From: JAVBQJ01 sp045585875 | Lineage (GTDB): Bacteria; Verrucomicrobiota; Lentisphaeria; Victivallales; Victivallaceae | Assembly (NCBI GenBank): GCA_045585875.1 | Contig: JAZMZH010000035.1 | Coordinates: 1-14,764 of the forward strand | Reading direction: 5' to 3' | Length of the DNA: 14,764 bases | Part shown: piece after piece, positions 8,165 through 14,512 of the stretch | Numbering within the stretch: position 1 is the stretch's first letter | Layout: each line of letters begins with the position of its first letter | Translations under genes and position numbers: made by a program | The notes under the pieces: model-generated | Told to the model about the DNA's origin: nothing | Database searches by the model: none | Seen by the model: the letters and a program-made list of their open reading frames with translations, nothing else

Positions 8165-9220
8165 TCAGTTGAATTCCGTCCAAAGTCCGTACAGATCGGA
8201 CGGACACCGGAAATATCCGTCCGACGCCGCCAATTCCCGATACAACCGCCCCAGCAGGGACACCGTCGGGACGTCAAAGGCCCGGCCCAGAAACCGCCGC
8301 CCGTACCGGTGTTTCAGACGCCGCAGCAGATTCATGACCGAACGCTCGCCCCGGGCGCGCCGCCGCAGCCCCGCGCAAACCTCCGACACCGATGCTCCGG
8401 CGCCGGCAACTGTCTCCACGGCGGCCAGAAACATCCGACGGCAACCGCGCCACCGGGCGAGAGGATCCGGAGGCAGTTCCGGACGCGGTTCCGCCTTATA
8501 GCGCCAGGCGTCCCCGTACGCCGCCGCGAACTCCTCCGGCAAACCCGCTCCGCGGGCAAACTCCGGAAACATCTCCCGGCGACGGCAGCCGCTCCAGCTG
8601 TAGGCCCCGGCGGCCAGCAGCAGAGCGTCGCCGCTGCCCAGCACCGCCTTGTTCATATTCCGCACGATGAAATCCGGATCGTCCCGGCCCGTCAGGAGAC
8701 GCTCCCCGGCGAAAATCAACCCCATGCCGCGGTTCAGCAGGAGCCTCGCCGCCTCGGAAAACGGCACCTCCGACGGTTCCAGCCCCGGAATCCAGTCGCG
8801 CAAATCCCCGCTCCCCCACACCGGGCGCCAGCCCCGCAGCAGCTCCTGGTACATCAGCGTACCGGCCACCCGGCGAAGCTCTCCGACCTCCTTCACCCGG
8901 CAGAAATCCACGTCGACACCCAGAATTCCGCTCCATTCGGAGGCCAGTCTGCCCGTTTCGGCGTCGATCCGACGCCGCTGCCGCAATCCGGCGCCCTCTG
9001 AAAAAACGAAGAAATCCAAATCGTTGTAGAGCCGGTCCCCGTCCGGAGTGTGCAGCACCCCGCCCTCGCCCCGGCCGTAACCGCCGCCCAGCGCCACGCA
9101 TACGAGTCCGGGCAGACGGAGACCAGCCAGCTCGCCGGCAATCCCCTTCAGAGCGGAATCCACCCGGTCGGATACCTCCCGGCTCGGCACGATCGTGTAT
9201 GAAAACCCGCTCATGGTCAT
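8165..9220 (-). CDS. Nucleotidyltransferase-fold protein of the polysaccharide operon
   Basis: A 351-residue predicted soluble protein with the signature of the polymerase-beta nucleotidyltransferase superfamily. A strand-turn motif LGGGYGRGEGGV (45-55) is followed by YNDLDFFVF, giving the paired carboxylates D67 and D69. A later strand, GVDVDF, supplies the expected third acidic residue (D103 or D105). All catalytic positions look present, so it may transfer a nucleotide or nucleotidyl group to a small molecule, lipid or protein. The remaining 200 residues are mostly helical and Arg-rich and match no domain I can name. Start choice: ATG 9220 forms a 4-nt ATGA overlap with the preceding gene and has GGAG 5 nt upstream; ATG 9214 is a near alternative. 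The frame is open to 9301 but that extension lies in the neighbouring gene. Its substrate is unknown; position between initiation and chain-length genes suggests a role in assembling or modifying the glycan. Confidence 0.65.
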   Translation of the reverse strand: MTMSGFSYTIVPSREVSDRVDSALKGIAGELAGLRLPGLVCVALGGGYGRGEGGVLHTPDGDRLYNDLDFFVFSEGAGLRQRRRIDAETGRLASEWSGILGVDVDFCRVKEVGELRRVAGTLMYQELLRGWRPVWGSGDLRDWIPGLEPSEVPFSEAARLLLNRGMGLIFAGERLLTGRDDPDFIVRNMNKAVLGSGDALLLAAGAYSWSGCRRREMFPEFARGAGLPEEFAAAYGDAWRYKAEPRPELPPDPLARWRGCRRMFLAAVETVAGAGASVSEVCAGLRRRARGERSVMNLLRRLKHRYGRRFLGRAFDVPTVSLLGRLYRELAASDGYFRCPSDLYGLWTEFN

Positions 9221-10476
9221 TTCCTCTCCGCCCCGTCGGCGCCGTTCCGTTCCGACTGTTCGGGCATCACAAACATGCGTTTGATGAGACTGCCGAAACA
9301 TACCGCGAGCACCAGCCGCAGACTCCAGTTATGGATAAAGAATTCGTCGTCGACGGCCTTTTGCTCCTCGGTGTCGCGGAGCGGCCACAGATCGGAATAA
9401 CGGAACACATAATTCTGACTGCTCCGGCTGCGCCGTACCAGCTGACGTCTGCCGACGACCGCGGACCAATATTTGGGATAGACGTCGAAAAAGAACTGAA
9501 AGAAAGGCTCTTTGGCAAGCCACCTCCGGAAGGGCCGCGACAAAAGATACAGCGGCATCTCCGAAACCGCCAGCAGCAGCGCCGTCAGCGCGTCCGCGAG
9601 TCCGCGGCGGCTCAGCAGTTTCGACTTCAGCTCCCGCACCAGGCTGTCGTCCTCCAGGTCCACATACGTGCCGGAGAGAGGGTCGATCACCCGGCTGCCG
9701 TTGACGATCTTGCCGACAAAAGACATGTTGCTGCCGATATAGGTGTTTCCCATCACGATGGAGTGTTCAATCATGGTATTTTTCTCCACCAGCACGTTGC
9801 AGCCGATAATGGCTCCCTTTCTGATGGAAACGCCCCAATCGAGACGGACATTATCCTGAAGCACCACCGGCGCGCCGATCTTTCCGGCCGACATGATCGC
9901 CACGTTCGTGCCGATGCTGATCCCCTTCTCGCTTGAGTAGCCCGGCAGCACGTTGATGCCGGGGTCGTTCAGCAGATGAAAATTCACCTCAAACCAGTTC
10001 CTCAGCGTATCCAGACTGAGCATCGGGCAGCCCACCTCGTAAAACCTGCCGTCCCGCCGCACCCACGCTCCCGTGCCGGAAGATTCCCGGGGCGCCTCCA
10101 CGGGACGCAGCGACGCAAACACCTCCTCCGGACTTTTCACATCCGGCAGAACAAGCCCCCTGACGATCAGCACATCATCGTCACCGGCAAAATCCCGATA
10201 CTCTTCCAGCAGCTCGGGCACAGACCGATCCTCTCCCCCGTTGACATAGGAGAGCCGGAGCGACCAATACGACCCCGTGCCCAGTTTGGCCTCCAGATCC
10301 CAGCTGAAATTGCAGTCGGCGATCAGCACCTCGGAAACTTTCAGCTCGTAACAGCAGTCCACCGAACACCAGCACCAGCTCTTGCCGATGACGCTCAGCT
10401 CGGACGGCGAAAGATCGGGAAATATCTCCCGGCTCCAGAAATTCTTCGGCACCCAGGGATAAAGCAGCGCTTTCAT
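9217..10476 (-). CDS. Left-handed beta-helix protein with degenerate sugar-nucleotidyltransferase N-terminus
   Basis: A 419-residue protein with three parts. Residues 1-130 have the outline of an NDP-sugar pyrophosphorylase (MKALLYPWVPKNFW, then strands ending DDDVLIVRGLVL where active enzymes have GD), but the GxGTRxxPxT loop is absent, so catalysis looks lost. Residues about 184-262 are hexapeptide repeats of a left-handed beta-helix (for example ISIGTNVAI, APVVLQDNV, AIIGCNVLV, NTYIGSNMS), typical of acyltransferases or a trimerising scaffold. The C-terminal 280-400 has hydrophobic patches (295-313 and 384-402) and may touch the membrane, fitting a partner for the sugar transferase encoded just upstream. 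ATG 10476 has AAGGAG 10 nt upstream; TTG 10482 would instead give a 4-nt TTGA overlap with the sugar transferase like the other junctions, adding two residues. It overlaps the next gene by 4 nt. Function is unassigned. Confidence 0.7.
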   Translation of the reverse strand: MKALLYPWVPKNFWSREIFPDLSPSELSVIGKSWCWCSVDCCYELKVSEVLIADCNFSWDLEAKLGTGSYWSLRLSYVNGGEDRSVPELLEEYRDFAGDDDVLIVRGLVLPDVKSPEEVFASLRPVEAPRESSGTGAWVRRDGRFYEVGCPMLSLDTLRNWFEVNFHLLNDPGINVLPGYSSEKGISIGTNVAIMSAGKIGAPVVLQDNVRLDWGVSIRKGAIIGCNVLVEKNTMIEHSIVMGNTYIGSNMSFVGKIVNGSRVIDPLSGTYVDLEDDSLVRELKSKLLSRRGLADALTALLLAVSEMPLYLLSRPFRRWLAKEPFFQFFFDVYPKYWSAVVGRRQLVRRSRSSQNYVFRYSDLWPLRDTEEQKAVDDEFFIHNWSLRLVLAVCFGSLIKRMFVMPEQSERNGADGAERK

Positions 10477-10478
10477 GC

Positions 10479-11214
10479 TCAATACGCTCCTTTCCCGCTC
10501 AGGATCGCCGGCACCGTCTTAAGCAGGATCACAATATCGCGCCACAGAGTGCGGGATTTTATGTACTCCTTGTCCAGCTCCTCCTGTTTCCGGAAGGGAA
10601 TATCGCTCCGGCCCGACACCTGCCAGAGACAGGTGATGCCGGGTTTTACGTTCAGACGCTTGCGCTCCTCCAGAGTGTACTGGCACACTTCACTCGGCAG
10701 CGGCGGCCGGGGACCGACCAGACTCATGTCCCCCAGCAGAACATTGAAAAATTGCGGCAGCTCGTCCAAACTGGTCCGCCGGAGGAATCGGCCGACCGCA
10801 GTACAGCGGGGATCCTTCTTCATCTTGAAGATCACCCCGTCGCCGGATTGATTGCTCTTCAGCAGCTCCTCCTTGCGCCTTTCCGCGTCGATATACATGC
10901 TCCGGAATTTGTAAAAACGGAAATGCCGTCCGAACTGCCCCACCCGTATCTGAACAAAAAAACACCGGACCGGGAGAGGTCGCCGCGATCAAGATCGCCA
11001 GCACGATGAAAAGCGGCAGGAGCAGCACCAGCGCAATCACCGAGAGCACGATGTCCATGGAGCGCTTCATGAAATAGCTCATCCGCACAGTAAACCGCCA
11101 CACCCGCATCCTGGATATGGAACGGCCCCTGTCCGCCTGACGCTCGTTCAGTTCGTCCAAAACGCAGATCATTTCCGCGGAAAGATTTTCTTTCTTGCGG
11201 TCAGCCATCTCCAT
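10479..11214 (-). pseudogene. Initiating polyprenyl-phosphate sugar transferase (WcaJ/WbaP C-terminal type), frame broken at a T7 tract
   Basis: The intact protein would be about 244 residues: a monotopic phosphoglycosyltransferase that moves sugar-1-phosphate onto undecaprenyl phosphate to start repeat-unit synthesis. The N-terminal frame (11214 down to the tract) encodes a cytosolic stretch, KRSMDIVLS and one hydrophobic segment (about 54-78), then TSPGPVFF. The matching continuation VQIRVGQFGRHFRFYKFRSM is in another frame, which carries on through GDGVIFKMKKDPR, the catalytic Asp-Glu in TSLDELPQ, MSLVGPRPP and GITCLWQVSGR to the stop at 10479. A run of seven T (plus-strand A at 10956-10962) separates the halves; six T would join them perfectly. 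As it stands, translation gives a 174-residue product with a nonsense C-terminus ending at 10690. This could be a sequencing error, a phase-variable or slippage site, or real inactivation. Both halves are well conserved, which argues against old decay. ATG 11214 has AAGGA only 3 nt upstream; ATG 11208 is an alternative. It is the first gene of the operon. Confidence 0.85.
10956..10962 (-). repeat. Homopolymer tract at the frameshift
   Basis: Seven consecutive T on the coding (minus) strand, just after the codons for SPGPV. Removing one T restores a continuous, conserved sugar-transferase reading frame (TTT TTT GTT CAG ATA CGG). The tract is therefore the exact site of the frame disruption. 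Confidence 0.85.
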
Positions 11215-11313
11215 ACGTCCTTCACTGTCAACACCCGCCCGGCTTTCTCTCCCTGCGGGAAATCACGAAAAACCGATCCCATCCCCTCCGGAATACTATA
11301 AACTTATCATGTT

Positions 11314-11341
11314 AATATATCACAATCTTAATATTTTACAA
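11314..11341 (-). promoter_or_regulatory. Candidate promoter of the polysaccharide operon
   Basis: On the minus strand TTGTAA (11341-11336) is followed after 16 nt by TATATT (11319-11314), 4/6 and 5/6 matches to sigma70-like -35 and -10 boxes. Transcription would start near 11307, leaving a leader of about 93 nt before the sugar transferase start. It lies in AT-rich DNA where chance matches are common, so this is a weak call. Confidence 0.35.
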
Positions 11342-11367
11342 ACCGAATTGAGAACGAAAAAAACAAA

Positions 11368-11397
11368 ATTTTCACTGAAATTTCAAATATTGAAAAT
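11368..11397. repeat. Nested inverted repeat, possible operator
   Basis: Outer arms ATTTTCA (11368-11374) and TGAAAAT (11391-11397) are exact reverse complements. Inside are the perfect palindrome TGAAATTTCA (11376-11385) and TTTCAA-ATA-TTGAAA (11381-11395). The recurring TGAAA/TTTCA half-sites, placed about 30 bp upstream of the operon promoter candidate, suggest a binding site for a dimeric regulator. It does not match the usual DtxR or MntR box consensus, and chance is possible in AT-rich DNA. Confidence 0.35.
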
Positions 11398-11558
11398 CTC
11401 TTCTCCCGATACAGTTGAGGCAATTTTCATTTTTCTTCGATTTCGGATCGGACGCAATTTTATGGCAAAAAAAAGTCGAAAACAGCCGTCCGGAATCCGC
11501 CCCCCGCGAAAACTGTCCCGGGAAAGAAAAAAAATATCGCCTTTTTGCCGTCGTGGAT

Positions 11559-11586
11559 TTGCCATTTCATTTTGCCATGCTATCTT
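11559..11586 (+). promoter_or_regulatory. Candidate promoter of the DtxR-family regulator
   Basis: TTGCCA (11559-11564) and TATCTT (11581-11586) are spaced by 16 nt, matching -35 at 5/6 and -10 at 4/6. Transcription would start near 11593, about 22 nt before the ATG. The heptamer TTGCCAT occurs twice here (11559-11565 and 11572-11578), 13 nt apart on the same face, which could be part of an autoregulatory site. Confidence 0.35.
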
Positions 11587-11614
11587 AAGCGAGACTCTAA
11601 AAAAACGGTTCGAC

Positions 11615-12292
11615 ATGACCAGACAACTGACCTCCAGCCTGGAAGACTATCTCGAGGCGATCGCGGAACTCATCGCCGTCGACGGTCACGCCCACACCAA
11701 GGAGATCGCCGCGAAACTCAATGTCAAGATGCCCTCCGTCACCGGCGCGCTGCGCCAGCTCAGCGATATGGGCTGCATCACCTACAGCGCCCACTATCCC
11801 GTGCAGCTCACCCCTCAGGGACGCATCGTGGCCGAACGGATCATGCACCGCCACCAGGTCCTCAAATCCTTCTTCTCCGGCATCCTGGGACTGCCCGCCG
11901 AAAAGGCATCCCGCACCGCCTGCCAGATCGAGCACCTGGTGGACGCCGACACCATCCGCAGATTCACACTCTTCTCCGACGCCATCTCCCGCAGACGCGA
12001 CGCCGGAAACATCCAGACTTTTCTCACCGAAGCCATCGGATATCTCGCCGATCCGGAAACCGCCGACATGACGGTGATGAGCGAAGTGCCGGCAGGCGCC
12101 GCCGTGGAGGTGGTGAAGTTCGGCCGCAACCTCGGGGACCGGCTCCCGGTGAAGCCGCTCCCCGGCGACAGAATCGTCGTCCAGGGCCTCTCCCTGGATC
12201 AGAGCCTCATAAAATTCAGCCGCGGAGACGAGGACGGGGAGCTGCCCGTCGCCATCGCCGAAAATATCTGGGTCCGGCCCCTCTCCACCTGA
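11615..12292 (+). CDS. DtxR/MntR-family metal-dependent transcriptional regulator
   Basis: A 225-residue cytoplasmic repressor expected to bind DNA when loaded with Fe(II) or Mn(II). Residues 1-70 are the winged HTH (SLEDYLEAIAEL, then AHTKEIAAKLNVKMPSVTGALRQLSDMG). Residues 71-140 are the metal-binding/dimerisation domain. About 152-222 is a FeoA/SH3-like C-terminal domain (SEVPAGAAVEVVKF... PGDRIVVQG). Likely metal ligands by comparison with the family are D11, E14, H80, C103, E106 and H107. D11/E14 follow the MntR pattern, whereas C103 in CQIEH follows DtxR/IdeR, so metal choice cannot be predicted confidently. The frame remains open upstream to 11195, but that part is AT-rich low-complexity sequence; ATG 11615 begins the conserved domain. 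No good Shine-Dalgarno is seen. It is divergent from the polysaccharide operon and 33 bp upstream of a hydrolase gene. Confidence 0.88.
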   Translation: MTRQLTSSLEDYLEAIAELIAVDGHAHTKEIAAKLNVKMPSVTGALRQLSDMGCITYSAHYPVQLTPQGRIVAERIMHRHQVLKSFFSGILGLPAEKASRTACQIEHLVDADTIRRFTLFSDAISRRRDAGNIQTFLTEAIGYLADPETADMTVMSEVPAGAAVEVVKFGRNLGDRLPVKPLPGDRIVVQGLSLDQSLIKFSRGDEDGELPVAIAENIWVRPLST

Positions 12293-12325
12293 GAGATCCG
12301 GAGCAGCCGATTCCGAAGACAGCCC

Positions 12326-13021
12326 ATGATAAACTTCCTGAGAGCGCTTATCATACGCACACCGAGGGGCATCCTCGAGCTTTCTCCGGCAAAAGACCGT
12401 GCCAACGGCAGGACCGTGGTCCTCGTCCACGGCGTGCTGTACTACTCCGGCGCCATGCGCCGGGAAATCGGAGAGTTTCTGGCCGCCAACGGATATCGGG
12501 TGCTGATCTACGACTACCACTCCAGCCGCAGCGACATCGCCGGACACGCGGCGGATCTGGCCGATTTCCTCGCCGGGCTCCGCGAGCCCTTTCTGCTGAT
12601 CACCCACAGCATGGGCGGACTGCTGGCCCGTCAGGCGCTGAATCTCAAACCGTGCCGCGCGGAATCCCTCCTGATGATCGCGCCGCCCAACTTCGGAAGC
12701 CGCCGGGCCGACTTCTGGATGAAGGCCGTCCCCGGCGGTGGCAGGATGGTGAAATCCCTCGGCGATCTCCGCTACGGCAGCGCCGGAAAAGCCGCCGAAC
12801 TGCCGCCCGTGCCCTCCGGCATTCACACCGGCATCCTGGCCGCCGCGGAGGATTCCCAGGTGGAAATCGCCTCCGCGATGGGGGTGCCGCCGTCGTCAGT
12901 GGCCAGAGACGGATACGAATTCGCGGTAGCCGCGGGAAATCATATTTCGGTCATGCGCCGCCGGGACGGCAGACGCAAAATATTGCGTTTTCTGAAAAGC
13001 GGCAAATTTTTCTTAAGTTGA
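12326..13021 (+). CDS. Lipase-like alpha/beta hydrolase
   Basis: A 231-residue hydrolase without signal peptide or obvious membrane segment. LVHGVLYYSG (33-42) is the oxyanion-hole HG strand loop. THSMGG (93-98) is the nucleophile elbow with Ser95, DSQVEIAS supplies Asp176 and GNHISVMR supplies His206, so the triad is complete in the expected order. The final motif (RKILRFLKSGKFF) resembles the end of small lipase/PGAP1-like hydrolases in many proteobacteria. It probably cleaves an ester or acyl bond; the substrate is unknown. It lies 33 bp after the DtxR-family gene with no terminator between, so co-transcription is likely. ATG 12326 lacks a clear Shine-Dalgarno. Confidence 0.83.
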   Translation: MINFLRALIIRTPRGILELSPAKDRANGRTVVLVHGVLYYSGAMRREIGEFLAANGYRVLIYDYHSSRSDIAGHAADLADFLAGLREPFLLITHSMGGLLARQALNLKPCRAESLLMIAPPNFGSRRADFWMKAVPGGGRMVKSLGDLRYGSAGKAAELPPVPSGIHTGILAAAEDSQVEIASAMGVPPSSVARDGYEFAVAAGNHISVMRRRDGRRKILRFLKSGKFFLS

Positions 13022-13024
13022 TGC

Positions 13025-13052
13025 TTGACTTTTCAGATATTAAAGATATATT
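13025..13052 (+). promoter_or_regulatory. Candidate sigma70-type promoter for the XRE regulator
   Basis: TTGACT (13025-13030), 16 nt, then TATATT (13047-13052): each hexamer matches the consensus at 5 of 6. It starts 3 bp after the hydrolase stop, within a short AT-rich stretch. The predicted start of transcription near 13059 would cut into the ribosome-binding site of the upstream GTG start but leave that of ATG 13104 intact. Confidence 0.6.
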
Positions 13053-13103
13053 TCAGCAGGAGTACGGAGCGTGAATTTTCCGGAAAAGGGGGAGAAAGAA
13101 CTC

Positions 13104-14051
13104 ATGAGCAACAGCAACGAACTCAGGGTAAGATTTTCGGAACTCATCCGAAAACAGCTTAAGGCGTCGGGGATCAAACAGTGCGATCTCGCCGCCAATC
13201 TCGGAGTGTCTCCGTCGGCGGTGTGTCAGATGCTCAGCGGAGCCACCATGCCGCAGATACGCCATCTGGAGGCCATCTGCGAGCTCGCCGCCATCCCGGC
13301 GGAAACCGCTCTCGAGCTCCGCAGTCTCCGGGATCAGATCCGCTCCGGCAACACCGAGATCAAATCCGTCCTGAACCGCATGATCCGCACCTACCGCGAA
13401 GGCAAAGGCTATTCTCTGGAAAAATTGGCCGGGCTCACCGGAATCCCGACGGAGGAGCTCCGCATCCTTGAAGAGTGCGCCAGCGCCTTTCCCACCGCGG
13501 ATCAGTGCAGCCGACTCGCCGACAGGCTGGATTGCCAGCCCCGGGACCTGATGCTGGCCTCCGGCACGCCGGAACTGCTGGCCGAGGGGCGCCGACCGGT
13601 CCAGGAAGACGGGAACTTCACCGGCGACGTCGCCCTCTCCGAACCCCGGACCGGTTATCGGGCCGAAAATGAAAATGCATACCTGCCCGAAATTCCGCTC
13701 AGGCTGCTGCCGACGGCTTACGATTTCAAGAGCCGTGAAGCGATACGGCTCCATGCGGAAAAGTTCGTGATTTCCCGGGAGCTGCCGGACGACTGCGTCA
13801 TCGTCCATGCCCCGTCCAGGGATTTCGGGATGCCGGCGCGGGGGGAAATCCGTCTGGTGATACGCCGGAATCAGCCCAGAAAACATGATTTCGCCATGCT
13901 CCGCGACGAACGGCGCGGACGCTGGATGCTGGGCATCATGCAGCCCTACCGCATCGTCAACGGATTTGACGGGACCTCCCTGAAGGCCTCCAATCAGGCG
14001 GCAATCTGGAGCGTGGTGAGAATCCTCATGAATACGGAACCGGATCAATGA
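13104..14051 (+). CDS. XRE-family regulator with two HTH domains and S24-like C-terminal region
   Basis: A 315-residue predicted DNA-binding protein. Residues about 12-68 form a Cro/C1-type HTH (KQLKASGIKQCDLAANLGVS, then SAVCQMLSG). A second, more divergent HTH spans about 88-150 (GYSLEKLAGLTGIPTEELRILEE). Residues about 195-308 resemble the beta-rich S24/LexA C-terminal fold (DDCVIVHAPS... GEIRLVIRRNQPRKHDFAML... AIWSVVRIL). I cannot identify a catalytic Ser/Lys pair or cleavage site, so a sensing or dimerising role without self-cleavage is more likely (inference). ATG 13104 has GGGGGAG 9 nt upstream and fits the promoter position. An in-frame GTG at 13071 with AGGAG 8 nt upstream would add 11 residues and is a real alternative. 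It overlaps the next gene by 4 nt (ATGA). Confidence 0.82.
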   Translation: MSNSNELRVRFSELIRKQLKASGIKQCDLAANLGVSPSAVCQMLSGATMPQIRHLEAICELAAIPAETALELRSLRDQIRSGNTEIKSVLNRMIRTYREGKGYSLEKLAGLTGIPTEELRILEECASAFPTADQCSRLADRLDCQPRDLMLASGTPELLAEGRRPVQEDGNFTGDVALSEPRTGYRAENENAYLPEIPLRLLPTAYDFKSREAIRLHAEKFVISRELPDDCVIVHAPSRDFGMPARGEIRLVIRRNQPRKHDFAMLRDERRGRWMLGIMQPYRIVNGFDGTSLKASNQAAIWSVVRILMNTEPDQ

Positions 14052-14497
14052 CGGACGGCACTGCAACAGGCGGCGGCTTTGAATTTCGGCGCGACCGCGA
14101 AAAAGACGAAGCGGATAATTTGAGCGGGGCCGCTCGCGGAGCAGCCGCCGGCAATGCTCCCGTTTCGGAGTTCGGCGGGACGCCGAAAGACACGACGGGC
14201 TCTTCAGACGGCAGAAACCGTATCGGAGGCTGTTGCGGCTGCGGATGTCTCGCAGCCGCGGCGTTTCTGGTGTGCCTGATGCTCTTTTACTGGCTGCTGC
14301 TCCCGCCGCTGAACTGGATCACCGGAGGATTCTTCTGCTCCGGGGATCTCTCCGAGGAGGCCGCCGACAGCCGGTGGCTTCAAAAGGAAACCGCCTCCGG
14401 CTTCCTCCCCGGTCTGGAGGATGAGCTCCGTGACGAAGAATACCCGATACCTCTGCCGCCTCCCCCGGAGCCGGTCATGCCGGTTTTCGACCGCTGA
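14048..14497 (+). CDS. Small single-span membrane protein, unknown function
   Basis: A 149-residue protein not recognised as any family. Residues 1-60 are polar, Gly/Ser/Asp-rich and probably disordered. GGCCGCGCL (60-68) is an unusual Cys-Gly cluster directly before one hydrophobic segment (about 67-86). The tail is acidic and ends in a proline-rich stretch (PIPLPPPPEP). The topology could be N-in with a short extracytoplasmic tail. Its ATG overlaps the stop of the XRE regulator (ATGA), so the pair is translated together. It could be an anti-regulator or membrane sensor partner of the XRE protein, but that is a guess from position alone. Confidence 0.7.
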   Translation: MTDGTATGGGFEFRRDREKDEADNLSGAARGAAAGNAPVSEFGGTPKDTTGSSDGRNRIGGCCGCGCLAAAAFLVCLMLFYWLLLPPLNWITGGFFCSGDLSEEAADSRWLQKETASGFLPGLEDELRDEEYPIPLPPPPEPVMPVFDR

Positions 14498-14512
14498 AAG
14501 GGGGACTCCGGT

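Larger units (their letters stand above)
11215..11614. other. Divergent AT-rich intergenic control region
   Basis: About 400 bp separate the start of the polysaccharide operon (minus) from the DtxR-family regulator (plus). The central 11290-11480 part is strikingly AT-rich against GC-rich flanks. It contains a candidate promoter for each direction and a nested inverted repeat, described separately. I see no convincing gene in it: an upstream in-frame extension of the regulator and a 77-codon minus-strand ORF are both low-complexity and lack ribosome-binding sites. Confidence 0.6.

Noticed and set aside
11226..11231. Perfect TTGACA on the minus strand before the sugar transferase
   Set aside because: A matching -10 would fall inside the coding sequence, after the start codon, so it cannot be the promoter of this gene.
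11195..11614. N-terminal extension of the DtxR-like protein by 140 codons
   Set aside because: Lys/Ile/Phe-rich translation of AT-rich control DNA; the family starts at ATG 11615.
11383..11616. 77-codon minus-strand ORF in the divergent region
   Set aside because: No ribosome site, no similarity noticed, and it covers the probable regulator promoter.
11545..13074. Plus-strand open frame of 509 codons across the regulator and hydrolase
   Set aside because: Arg/Pro/His-rich out-of-frame translation that overlaps two genes with complete family motifs.
13053..14066. Minus-strand open frame of 337 codons opposite the XRE regulator
   Set aside because: Antisense of a gene with two HTH motifs, a promoter and a strong ribosome site.
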